From positions 1 through 9,033 of the forward strand of contig CAMLNE010000167.1 of NCBI GenBank assembly GCA_946481265.1: DNA of 9,033 bases, in the 5' to 3' direction. Both the position numbers and the translations under genes were made by a program. The notes beneath the pieces are model-generated. The model was not told where the DNA came from. It made no database searches and saw only the letters and a program-made list of their open reading frames with translations. This stretch comes from an uncultured Panacagrimonas sp. GTDB taxonomy: Bacteria > Pseudomonadota > Gammaproteobacteria > Nevskiales > Nevskiaceae. This document shows positions 1 to 5,403 of the stretch, one piece after another. Within the stretch, counting starts at the first letter, position 1; each line of letters starts with the position of its first letter.

Positions 1-92
1 CGACGCCGAGACCGCGATGACGGGCCGATGGGAGCCGGCGCCGGGCCGCGCCCTTATCATGGGCCGGATATTCCCGACGACGGAGCCGCCGA
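1..92 (+). promoter_or_regulatory. Leader upstream of the first SDR gene, with Shine-Dalgarno and a possible -10
   Basis: No gene is recognised in this leader. A GGAG core at 82-85 lies 7 bases before the ATG at 93 and is a good ribosome binding site supporting that start. The AT-richer patch at 53-60 includes TATCAT at 55-60, five of six matches to a sigma-70 -10 box. No convincing -35 box is seen at the right distance, so the promoter is only a possibility. A TGA at 18-20 could end an upstream gene, but too little sequence is present to tell. Confidence 0.3.
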
Positions 93-986
93 ATGCCCAT
101 CACGTCGCTGCGCGACCGCAAGTGCCTGGTCACCGGCGCTGCCAGCGGCATCGGCCATGCGGTCGCGCTCGCCGCCGCACGCGAAGGCGCCGCGCTGTTC
201 CTGACCGACGTCAACGGCGCGCTGCTCGACGACGTGGCGCGCCGGATCCGCGCCGCCGGCGGTGAGGTCCGCATGGTCCGCGCCTTCGACATCAGCGATG
301 CGGCGGCCGTCGAGGACTTCGCGCGCGCGGTGCACGAGACGCACGGCAGCCTGGATGTGGTCATGAACATCGCGGGCATCGCGATCTGGGGTTCGATCAG
401 CACGCTTGGCGACGAGCACTGGCGGCGCTGCATCGACGTCAATCTGATGGGGCCGATCCACGTGCTGCGCTGCTTCGTGCCGCCGATGATCGAGGCGCGA
501 CGCGGCGGGCACATCGTCAACGTGGCGTCGGCCGCCGGCCTGTTCGGCCTGCCCTGGCACGCCGCGTACAGCGCCAGCAAGTTCGGGCTGCGCGGCATCA
601 GCGAGGTCCTGCGCTTCGATCTTGCGCGGCACCGCATCGGCGTCACGCTGGTGTGCCCCGGCGCGGTGGACACCGGGCTGGTCAGGAGCGTGCAGATCGT
701 CGGCATCGACGCGACCACGCCCGAGGTGGCGAAGATGCGCGCGCGCTTCCAGAAGCACGCCATCACGCCCGCCAGGGCGGCCGAGCAGATCCTCGAGGGC
801 ATCCGCAGGAACCGCTATCTCGTGCTCACCTCGCTGGACGTGCGTGTCGGCTACTGGGTCCAGCGCCTGTGCGCCTGGCCCTACGAGATCGCGATGCGGT
901 TGATGAACGACCAGCTGTACGCGATCGTCCGACGCCAGCAGCGTTCCGCGCCGGGATCGCGATCGGAGCCGGAAGCGTGGCCATGA
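93..986 (+). CDS. SDR family NAD(P)-dependent oxidoreductase (classical type)
   Basis: This 297-residue protein is a classical short-chain dehydrogenase/reductase with a Rossmann fold, expected to be cytosolic and to oxidise or reduce a hydroxyl/carbonyl group. The cofactor loop TGAASGIG is at residues 14-21. NIAG at 92-95 is a mild variant of the structural NNAG. The catalytic residues are Ser146, Tyr159 and Lys163 (YSASK). Asp39 at the end of the second beta strand suggests NAD(H) rather than NADP(H). It is about 40-50 residues longer than minimal classical SDRs; the extra part is a C-terminal tail (about 240-297) with a hydrophobic, aromatic segment that may shape a lipid-like substrate site or touch the membrane. 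A GGAG ribosome binding site 7 bases upstream supports the start. The stop overlaps the next gene's ATG (ATGA), so the two are probably co-translated. The substrate cannot be read from sequence; an alcohol or hydroxyacyl intermediate of lipid or isoprenoid catabolism is an inference from context. Confidence 0.93.
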   Translation: MPITSLRDRKCLVTGAASGIGHAVALAAAREGAALFLTDVNGALLDDVARRIRAAGGEVRMVRAFDISDAAAVEDFARAVHETHGSLDVVMNIAGIAIWGSISTLGDEHWRRCIDVNLMGPIHVLRCFVPPMIEARRGGHIVNVASAAGLFGLPWHAAYSASKFGLRGISEVLRFDLARHRIGVTLVCPGAVDTGLVRSVQIVGIDATTPEVAKMRARFQKHAITPARAAEQILEGIRRNRYLVLTSLDVRVGYWVQRLCAWPYEIAMRLMNDQLYAIVRRQQRSAPGSRSEPEAWP

Positions 987-1666
987 CGTCCGTCCAGCGC
1001 CAGCTCGCGCCGCCGGGCGGATGGGCCGATACCGGTGCCGCCCGCATGCCGCCGCTGACGCTGTCGCAGCTGAGCCCGCCGCTGCGCCTGCTGCTGCACC
1101 TGGGCGCGAAGTGGGGCAGCCGACGCACCGGTTCGACGGTAGTGCCCGATGTCTTCCTGCTCCTGCTCCGGCATCCCCAGCTGTTCTGGGCCTGGCTGCG
1201 GTTCGCCTCGAAGCTGATGCCGTTCGGCACGCTGGATCGCCGCGACGCCGAGCTGGTGATCCTGCGTGTGGCCTGGAACTGCCGCTGTCGCTACGAGTGG
1301 GGGCAGCACGTGGCGATCGGGCTGCGCGCGGGACTCCTGCCGGAGGAGATCGGACGGCTGTCGCAAGGCCCCGAAGCGTCCGGCTGGTCGGCGCGGCAGC
1401 AGGCGCTGCTGCAGGCCACTGACGAGCTGCATCGGCAGCGGCAGATTTCGGACGCGACCTGGAGCCTGCTGGGCGAGCACCTGCCATCCCGGCAGTGCCT
1501 GGAGTTCACCCTGCTCGCCGGGCACTACGAGATGCTGGCGGGCGTGCTCAACAGCGCCTGCGTGCCGCTGGAAGCGCAAACCGAAGCGCAACTGGCGCAG
1601 GCGCCGATCCATGGTGCGCACGCGGCGCAGCTCCCCCCTGAGGTGGTGCCGTCCCGGCCGTCGTGA
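983..1666 (+). CDS. Carboxymuconolactone decarboxylase (CMD/AhpD-fold) family protein
   Basis: This 227-residue protein has the CMD/AhpD-like helical signature at residues 88-118: an aspartate/glutamate-rich turn leading into LVILRVAW, then Cys100-Arg-Cys102, Tyr104-Glu105-Trp and His109, followed by an amphipathic helix. The YEW..H element is typical of the stand-alone CMD-family proteins found in many catabolic clusters; AhpD itself has a CxxC pair, whereas here the two cysteines are separated by one residue. A more variable C-terminal half (about 138-200) looks like a further helical region, and the last 25 residues are low-complexity. The ATG at 983 overlaps the SDR stop (ATGA) and has GGAAG 7 bases upstream; a later ATG at 1046 is possible but less favoured. 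The likely role is an accessory redox or lactone/acyl-processing step. True gamma-carboxymuconolactone decarboxylase activity is not implied, because most members of this family are uncharacterised. Confidence 0.87.
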   Translation: MTSVQRQLAPPGGWADTGAARMPPLTLSQLSPPLRLLLHLGAKWGSRRTGSTVVPDVFLLLLRHPQLFWAWLRFASKLMPFGTLDRRDAELVILRVAWNCRCRYEWGQHVAIGLRAGLLPEEIGRLSQGPEASGWSARQQALLQATDELHRQRQISDATWSLLGEHLPSRQCLEFTLLAGHYEMLAGVLNSACVPLEAQTEAQLAQAPIHGAHAAQLPPEVVPSRPS

Positions 1667-2024
1667 TGGATGCGCACAGGGCGCAGTGTGGGCAAGCGCA
1701 GCTGCGCACGCTCTTGGCAGCGTGGGCGCGTGCGGCGGTGCACGGGGCGCGGGGCCCTGGTGCGCAGGCGTTCGCGCGTGGCAGATCCTGCAGTTGCCGT
1801 CCGCTTCGGGCGCCGTCAGTGCCGGGGGCCTTGCGGACGGGGATCGACGATCGAAAGGATCGATTCGAGGAACATGACGAACGCCGCGTCCTCGTCTGCG
1901 TCATCGAGGGGCCGGGGCCGTTCCCTGCACGGCGATGGAGCGACTGCATCCGCACCGCGAGGTGACACGATCCGGCCGCGGCGACGCCGGGCGCGGGCAG
2001 CCGTGAGGCGCTTGCCCGGCCCGA
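1667..2024. other. Convergent intergenic region with no recognised gene
   Basis: About 358 bases separate two convergent transcription units. Open frames exist on both strands, for example about 100 codons from 1663, but they are rich in Arg, Ala and Gly, show no family motif and have no good ribosome binding site, so I do not call a gene. The first part (1671-1710) is dense in GCGCA words, including the perfect palindrome GCGCAGCTGCGC at 1696-1707. The middle has three GATCG copies within 21 bases (1842-1862). The end has a GC-rich hairpin near the BKACE stop. No T-tract follows any of these. Termination of both operons presumably happens here. Confidence 0.6.
1994..2018 (-). terminator. Possible GC-rich hairpin downstream of the BKACE gene
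   Basis: On the minus strand the arms CGGGCA-A-GC and GC-TGCCCG can pair as 8 base pairs with one bulged A around an 8-base loop, starting 6 bases after the BKACE stop codon. An alternative pairing of CCGGGC (1987-1992) with GCCCGG (2014-2019) is also possible. There is no U-run after the stem, so this is not a classical intrinsic terminator. It could act as a 3'-end stabiliser or a pause site for Rho-dependent termination. In DNA this GC-rich such stems also arise by chance. Confidence 0.25.
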
Positions 2025-2894
2025 TCAACGGGGCGGCAGCTTGAGCAGCTGCCGTGCTTCTTCGGGGCTGGCCACTTCGCGTCCGCTGTCGCGGGCGTAA
2101 CGGGCCATCTGCTCGATCAACTGGCCGTTCGATGTGGCCTTGCTGCCATCGGGGAGATAGAAGGTGTCTTCGAGCCCGGTGCGCAGGTGGCCGCCGAGCT
2201 CGGCGGTGCGTCGATGCAGGGGCCAGATCTCGGCGCGCCCGATGGCCGTGACCGACCAGCTCGAATCCGGCTTGAGCAGCTTGAGCAGCAACGGCAGCAG
2301 CTCGGGATCGGTCGGCATGCCGGAGGCCACGCCCATCACCAGGTTGTATTCCAGCGGGCCCAGGTACATCGCCGCTTCGCGATACATGCCCACGCAGCGC
2401 ACGATGCCGACGTCGAAGCACTCGAACTCGGGCAGCGATCCGGCCTGCTTCATCACGTCGAGGAAGGCCTGGACCTTGTGCACCGGGTTGTCGAACAGGA
2501 TGGGCGCCCAGGCCCAGCTGCCGTCGGAACGGGTCTTCAGGTAGTTGAGCGAGCCCGCATTGCAGGCTGCGATCTCGGGCCGGGTGTGGCGGACGCATTC
2601 CAGCGCATCGGCGATGTCGGGACCGATCACGCCAGTGGTGTGGTTGATGATGACGCCGGGACAGGCTTCGCGGATCGCCTGCTGCACTTCGGCGGAAAGG
2701 CTGGCGTCCCAGGATGCGACGTGACCCTTGCCGTCTTCCTGCCGGCGCAGGTGGATGTGCATGACGCTCGCGCCCTGGTCGTAGGCACGGCGCGCCTCGG
2801 CCGCCATCTGCCCGGGGCTGACCGGCACGTGGTGCTGCCGGGGATCGGTGAGCACGCCGTTCAGCGCACAGGTAATGACGGCCTTGTTGCTCAT
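2025..2894 (-). CDS. BKACE family (DUF849) beta-keto acid cleavage enzyme
   Basis: This 289-residue TIM-barrel protein belongs to the BKACE family, named after 3-keto-5-aminohexanoate cleavage enzyme (Kce). Members use Zn2+ to condense a beta-keto acid with acetyl-CoA in a retro-Claisen-type reaction, giving acetoacetate and a shortened acyl-CoA. The metal-binding pair His46-x-His48 lies in HIHLR, at the same numbering as in Kce. Other family blocks are NHTTG at 84-88, the central PEFECFDVG (155-163), NLVMGVASGMP (184-194), and GGHLRTGLED (234-243), whose Glu242 is the expected third metal ligand. SNGQLIEQ (255-262) is the typical ending before the last helices. Length is normal for the family. 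It is the last gene of the minus-strand cluster, behind an 88-base spacer, with only a weak GAG-type ribosome binding site. Substrate specificity varies widely between BKACE subgroups and cannot be read here; the neighbouring carboxylase suggests a branched or isoprenoid-derived beta-keto acid. Confidence 0.9.
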   Translation of the reverse strand: MSNKAVITCALNGVLTDPRQHHVPVSPGQMAAEARRAYDQGASVMHIHLRRQEDGKGHVASWDASLSAEVQQAIREACPGVIINHTTGVIGPDIADALECVRHTRPEIAACNAGSLNYLKTRSDGSWAWAPILFDNPVHKVQAFLDVMKQAGSLPEFECFDVGIVRCVGMYREAAMYLGPLEYNLVMGVASGMPTDPELLPLLLKLLKPDSSWSVTAIGRAEIWPLHRRTAELGGHLRTGLEDTFYLPDGSKATSNGQLIEQMARYARDSGREVASPEEARQLLKLPPR

Positions 2895-2982
2895 TGTGGA
2901 TCTCGTCCATGCCCTCGACGGGCGGCGGTACAGGGTAGGAAACGGGGCGCCCGGGCCGCTTGCGGATACCGGCTGAAAACGC
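2895..2982 (-). other. 88-base spacer before the BKACE gene
   Basis: This is the only sizeable gap inside the minus-strand cluster; all other junctions overlap or are 10 bases. No strong promoter or terminator is visible. It contains a GC-rich self-complementary run, GCCCGGGC (2949-2956), and an AT-richer patch read on the minus strand as TTTCCTACCCTGTAC before the BKACE start. It could hold a secondary promoter or an RNA-processing site, but the sequence alone does not decide. Confidence 0.3.
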
Positions 2983-3843
2983 TCAGCGCGCCGCTGCGGC
3001 GCTGCGCGAGCCCGGATTGCCGGTCATCGGATTGGTCGGCGCCCGGTCGTCGAGAATGTCGCGCATGCGCCACTCGACACCGACGCGCGAGCCCGGATGC
3101 GTGAGGATGTAGAAGCGGCGGGCCTTGACGCCCTCCAGCGCGATCCGGGCGACGTCATCGGCCGAAAGCCGGGCCTTGTCCATCAACTCGCGGGTGGCCA
3201 GCCGATGCGCCTCGGCGTCGGGGCCCAGCGTGCCCTCGCGGTCGGACTCCGTCGCGTCGGCGATGGCGGTCTTGACGAAGGCAGGGCAGAGCACCGATAC
3301 GCCGATGCGGTCGCTGACCTCGCGCAGGTCGTGATGCAGGCATTCGCTGAGCGCCACCACCGCGTGCTTGCTCGCGGAGTACACGCTGTAATGCGGCGGG
3401 GACGTCAGGCCCCCCACCGATGCGGTGTTGACGATATGTGCCGGCTCGCCAGCCTGCAGCATGCGGGGAATGAAACTGCGCAGGCCGTGCACCACGCCCA
3501 TCACGTTGACCTCGAAACACCATCGCCACTCGCGTGCCGGTGCGGTCCACAGCGGCCCGCCGGTGAACACGCCGGCGTTGTTGAACAGCAGGTGGGCAGC
3601 ACCCAGACGCTCGTAGACCGCGGCGGCGGACTGCTCCACCGCCGCTTCGTCGGTGACATCGCAGTCGAGCAGCAGCGCGCCCGTTGCCGCGCCGCAGGCC
3701 CGCGCGGTCTGTTCCAGCGCGTCGCGTTTCAGATCGAGCAGCGCCAGGTGCATCCCTTCGGCGGCGCAGGCCTGCGCCAGCGCGCGGCCGATCCCGCTGC
3801 CGGCGCCGGTGATGACCGCGACCCTGCCCTTCAGACGATCCAT
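2983..3843 (-). CDS. SDR family NAD(P)-dependent oxidoreductase (extended C-terminal tail)
   Basis: This 286-residue protein is a classical SDR. The cofactor-binding TGAGSGIG is at residues 12-19 and NNAG at 88-91. The catalytic residues are Ser142 in NTAS, and Tyr155 and Lys159 in YSASK; Asn113 completes the usual tetrad. Asp37 after the second beta strand favours NAD(H). The C-terminal part has RRFYILTHPG (242-251), then an Arg/Asp-rich helix and a proline-asparagine motif near 269-273 (PTNPM). This architecture resembles the plus-strand SDR at 93-986, so the two may be distant paralogues. The start is well supported: a GAGG ribosome binding site overlaps the stop of the preceding gene, and only 10 bases separate the genes. 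Within this operon a dehydrogenase for a 3-hydroxyacyl-CoA or terpenoid alcohol is plausible. The specific substrate is not evident. Confidence 0.93.
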   Translation of the reverse strand: MDRLKGRVAVITGAGSGIGRALAQACAAEGMHLALLDLKRDALEQTARACGAATGALLLDCDVTDEAAVEQSAAAVYERLGAAHLLFNNAGVFTGGPLWTAPAREWRWCFEVNVMGVVHGLRSFIPRMLQAGEPAHIVNTASVGGLTSPPHYSVYSASKHAVVALSECLHHDLREVSDRIGVSVLCPAFVKTAIADATESDREGTLGPDAEAHRLATRELMDKARLSADDVARIALEGVKARRFYILTHPGSRVGVEWRMRDILDDRAPTNPMTGNPGSRSAAAAR

Positions 3844-3853
3844 GGTGAGTGCC

Positions 3854-4648
3854 TCAGTTGATCGTGTAGCCGCCGTCGACGATCAGCAGGCTGCCCGTGG
3901 TGTAGCTGGAAGCCGGCGACGCCAGGTAGACCACCGCGCCGGCCATCTCTTCGGGTTGCGCGACCCGGCCCATCGGAATGCGCGACAGCAGCGAGTCGCG
4001 GGTGTCGTCATCCTCCAGCAGGGCACCGGCAAACTTCGTCTGCGTCAGGCCCGGCAGCAGGGCGTTGACGCGTACGCCGGTCGGGGCACATTCGCTTGCG
4101 AAGGTCTTGCTCAGCGTGATGATCGCGGACTTGGAGATCGAGTAGATCGCGGCACCGTCGCCGCCGCCCGGGCGCAACCCGAACACCGAGGCGGTGTTGA
4201 TGATGCTGCCGCCACCGCTCTTGGCCATCAGCCGGGCGCCGTGCACGCACGCGTAGAAATAGCCGCGCACATTGGTCTGCATCACCTTGTCGAAGGACGC
4301 GGGGTCGGTGTCCACGATCGGTCCGTAATAGGGGCTCGCGACCGCGTTGTTCATCAGGACATCGAGCCGGCCGTAGTCGCGCTCGACATCGGCGAACAGC
4401 GCCTCGAGCTGTTCGAGGTCGCCTGCATGGCAGGCGCGCGCCTGACAGTCGCCGCCGGCCGCGCGGATGCGCTCGGCCACCGCCTCGCAGGCGGCGAGCC
4501 TGCGGCTGGTGACGATCACGCGGGCGCCGTGGGCGGCCAGCGCGCGGGCACTGGCCTCGCCGATGCCGCGGCTGCCGCCGTTGACCAGCGCGACCTTTCC
4601 GCGCAGGTCGAACAGGTTTCGCGGGAGCTCGTTCACTTGCCGGTCCAT
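3854..4648 (-). CDS. SDR family oxidoreductase, probably NADP(H)-dependent
   Basis: This 264-residue classical SDR ends in the usual GG.Y region (VDGGYTIN at 257-264). The cofactor loop is NGGSRGIG (23-30), with Asn replacing the usual Thr. The structural motif reads NNAV at 100-103 instead of NNAG. The catalytic residues are Ser154, Tyr169 and Lys173 (YSISK). Ser48-Arg49-Arg50 after the second strand is typical of NADP(H) binding, unlike the two other SDRs of the window, which have Asp there. The proline-containing NN.V.SPYYGP stretch (100-110) is characteristic of an SDR branch related to DHRS4-like carbonyl reductases. The ATG at 4648 lies 16 bases inside the end of the hydratase gene, implying translational coupling; a GTG four codons later is an alternative start. 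It may act as an enoyl- or ketoacyl-type or carbonyl reductase in the same pathway. Acyclic terpene (atu) clusters of Pseudomonas also carry two SDR genes (atuB, atuG), but I cannot assign orthology. Confidence 0.92.
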   Translation of the reverse strand: MDRQVNELPRNLFDLRGKVALVNGGSRGIGEASARALAAHGARVIVTSRRLAACEAVAERIRAAGGDCQARACHAGDLEQLEALFADVERDYGRLDVLMNNAVASPYYGPIVDTDPASFDKVMQTNVRGYFYACVHGARLMAKSGGGSIINTASVFGLRPGGGDGAAIYSISKSAIITLSKTFASECAPTGVRVNALLPGLTQTKFAGALLEDDDTRDSLLSRIPMGRVAQPEEMAGAVVYLASPASSYTTGSLLIVDGGYTIN

Positions 4649-5403
4649 GTCGGTTTGCGTTTCTCGTTGAAGGCGGCCATGCCCTCGTGGGCATCCTGGC
4701 TCTGCGCCATGAGCGTGAGCTGCGATTCGGTGAAGGCGATCGCCTGCTCGAAGGACATCGATTCGATCGCGCGCAGCGCGTACTTGCCGCGGCGCAGGGC
4801 GGTCGGCGAGTTGCTCACCAGCAGGTCCAGCAGCTCGGCCAGTCGCGCGTCGAGGTCCGCCGCGGGCGCGACCTGGTTGATCAGCCCGATCGAGCGCGCC
4901 TCATCGGCACCGAATGTGCGACCGGTCAGCACGTACTCGCGCAGGATGCGCGCGCCGATCTGCTCCTTGAGCAGGCTCAGCACCTGGAAGGGAAACAGGC
5001 CGAGCCGGGCTTCCGGCAGGCCGAAACGCGCGTGGTCGGCGGCGATCGCGAGGTCGGTCATGCAGAGCAGACCCATGCCACCGGCCATGCAGGCGCCGTT
5101 GATGCGCGCGACGCTGGGCAAGGGGCAGTTGCGCGCCAGGCGCAGCAGGTTGGCGTAGGGCGCCGTCGGCTCGGCGACGTCGAACGCGAACGCCGTGCCG
5201 GGCTTGAGATCGCCGCCCGCACAGAAGGCCTTGTCGCCTTCGCCGGTCAGCACGATGGCGCGGACCTCGGGATCGGCCTGGGCACGCCGGAATCCCTCGG
5301 CGATGCCGTCGATGACCTCGCCGTTGATGGCGTTGCGCTGCTGCGGCCGGTCCAGCGTGATCCACTGCACCCGGTCCCGGCGTTCGATGCGTACGGCGCT
5401 CAT
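4633..5403 (-). CDS. Enoyl-CoA hydratase/isomerase family protein (LiuC/AtuE-like by context)
   Basis: This 256-residue crotonase-fold protein probably hydrates the unsaturated dicarboxylic acyl-CoA made by the adjacent carboxylase. AFCAGGDL (59-66) gives the first oxyanion-hole strand and NGACMAGGMGL (102-112) the second, with Gly108-Gly109. Glu131 in GLPEARLGLFP aligns with the catalytic Glu164 of rat mitochondrial enoyl-CoA hydratase. The partner Glu144 is replaced by Gly111, a change I recall from LiuC-type and several other hydratase subgroups, so reduced or altered chemistry such as isomerase activity cannot be excluded. The C-terminal FNEKRKPTWTGK ending is typical of the family. The ATG overlaps the stop of the carboxylase alpha gene (ATGA) and has a strong AAGGAG ribosome binding site. 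In the Liu and Atu pathways an equivalent hydratase acts directly after methylcrotonyl- or geranyl-CoA carboxylase, which is why I favour that role. Confidence 0.9.
   Translation of the reverse strand: MSAVRIERRDRVQWITLDRPQQRNAINGEVIDGIAEGFRRAQADPEVRAIVLTGEGDKAFCAGGDLKPGTAFAFDVAEPTAPYANLLRLARNCPLPSVARINGACMAGGMGLLCMTDLAIAADHARFGLPEARLGLFPFQVLSLLKEQIGARILREYVLTGRTFGADEARSIGLINQVAPAADLDARLAELLDLLVSNSPTALRRGKYALRAIESMSFEQAIAFTESQLTLMAQSQDAHEGMAAFNEKRKPTWTGK

Noticed and set aside
955..964. Palindrome GATCGCGATC at the end of the first SDR gene, with similar CGATCG words elsewhere.
   Set aside because: Such words are frequent in GC-rich coding sequence and lie inside codons; there is no regular spacing or array to suggest a dedicated repeat.
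57..1487. A 476-codon minus-strand open frame covering the first SDR and the CMD gene.
   Set aside because: It is an antisense shadow: low-complexity Arg/Ala/Pro translation, no motif, and strong family motifs on the plus strand.
1663..1965. A 100-codon plus-strand frame in the convergent gap, overlapping the CMD stop.
   Set aside because: No good ribosome binding site, low-complexity N-terminal half and no family resemblance. It remains possible but is not supportable.
1816..2024. Minus-strand frame in the gap ending in a fairly protein-like stretch (LDDADEDAAFVMFLESILSIVDP).
   Set aside because: It is only open as a continuation of an out-of-frame shadow of the BKACE gene and has no start site of its own with a ribosome binding site. 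A frameshifted BKACE tail is unlikely because the BKACE protein is already of normal length.
3653..5158. A 501-codon plus-strand open frame across two SDR genes and the hydratase.
   Set aside because: It spans three real minus-strand genes including their junctions and has no recognisable protein features.
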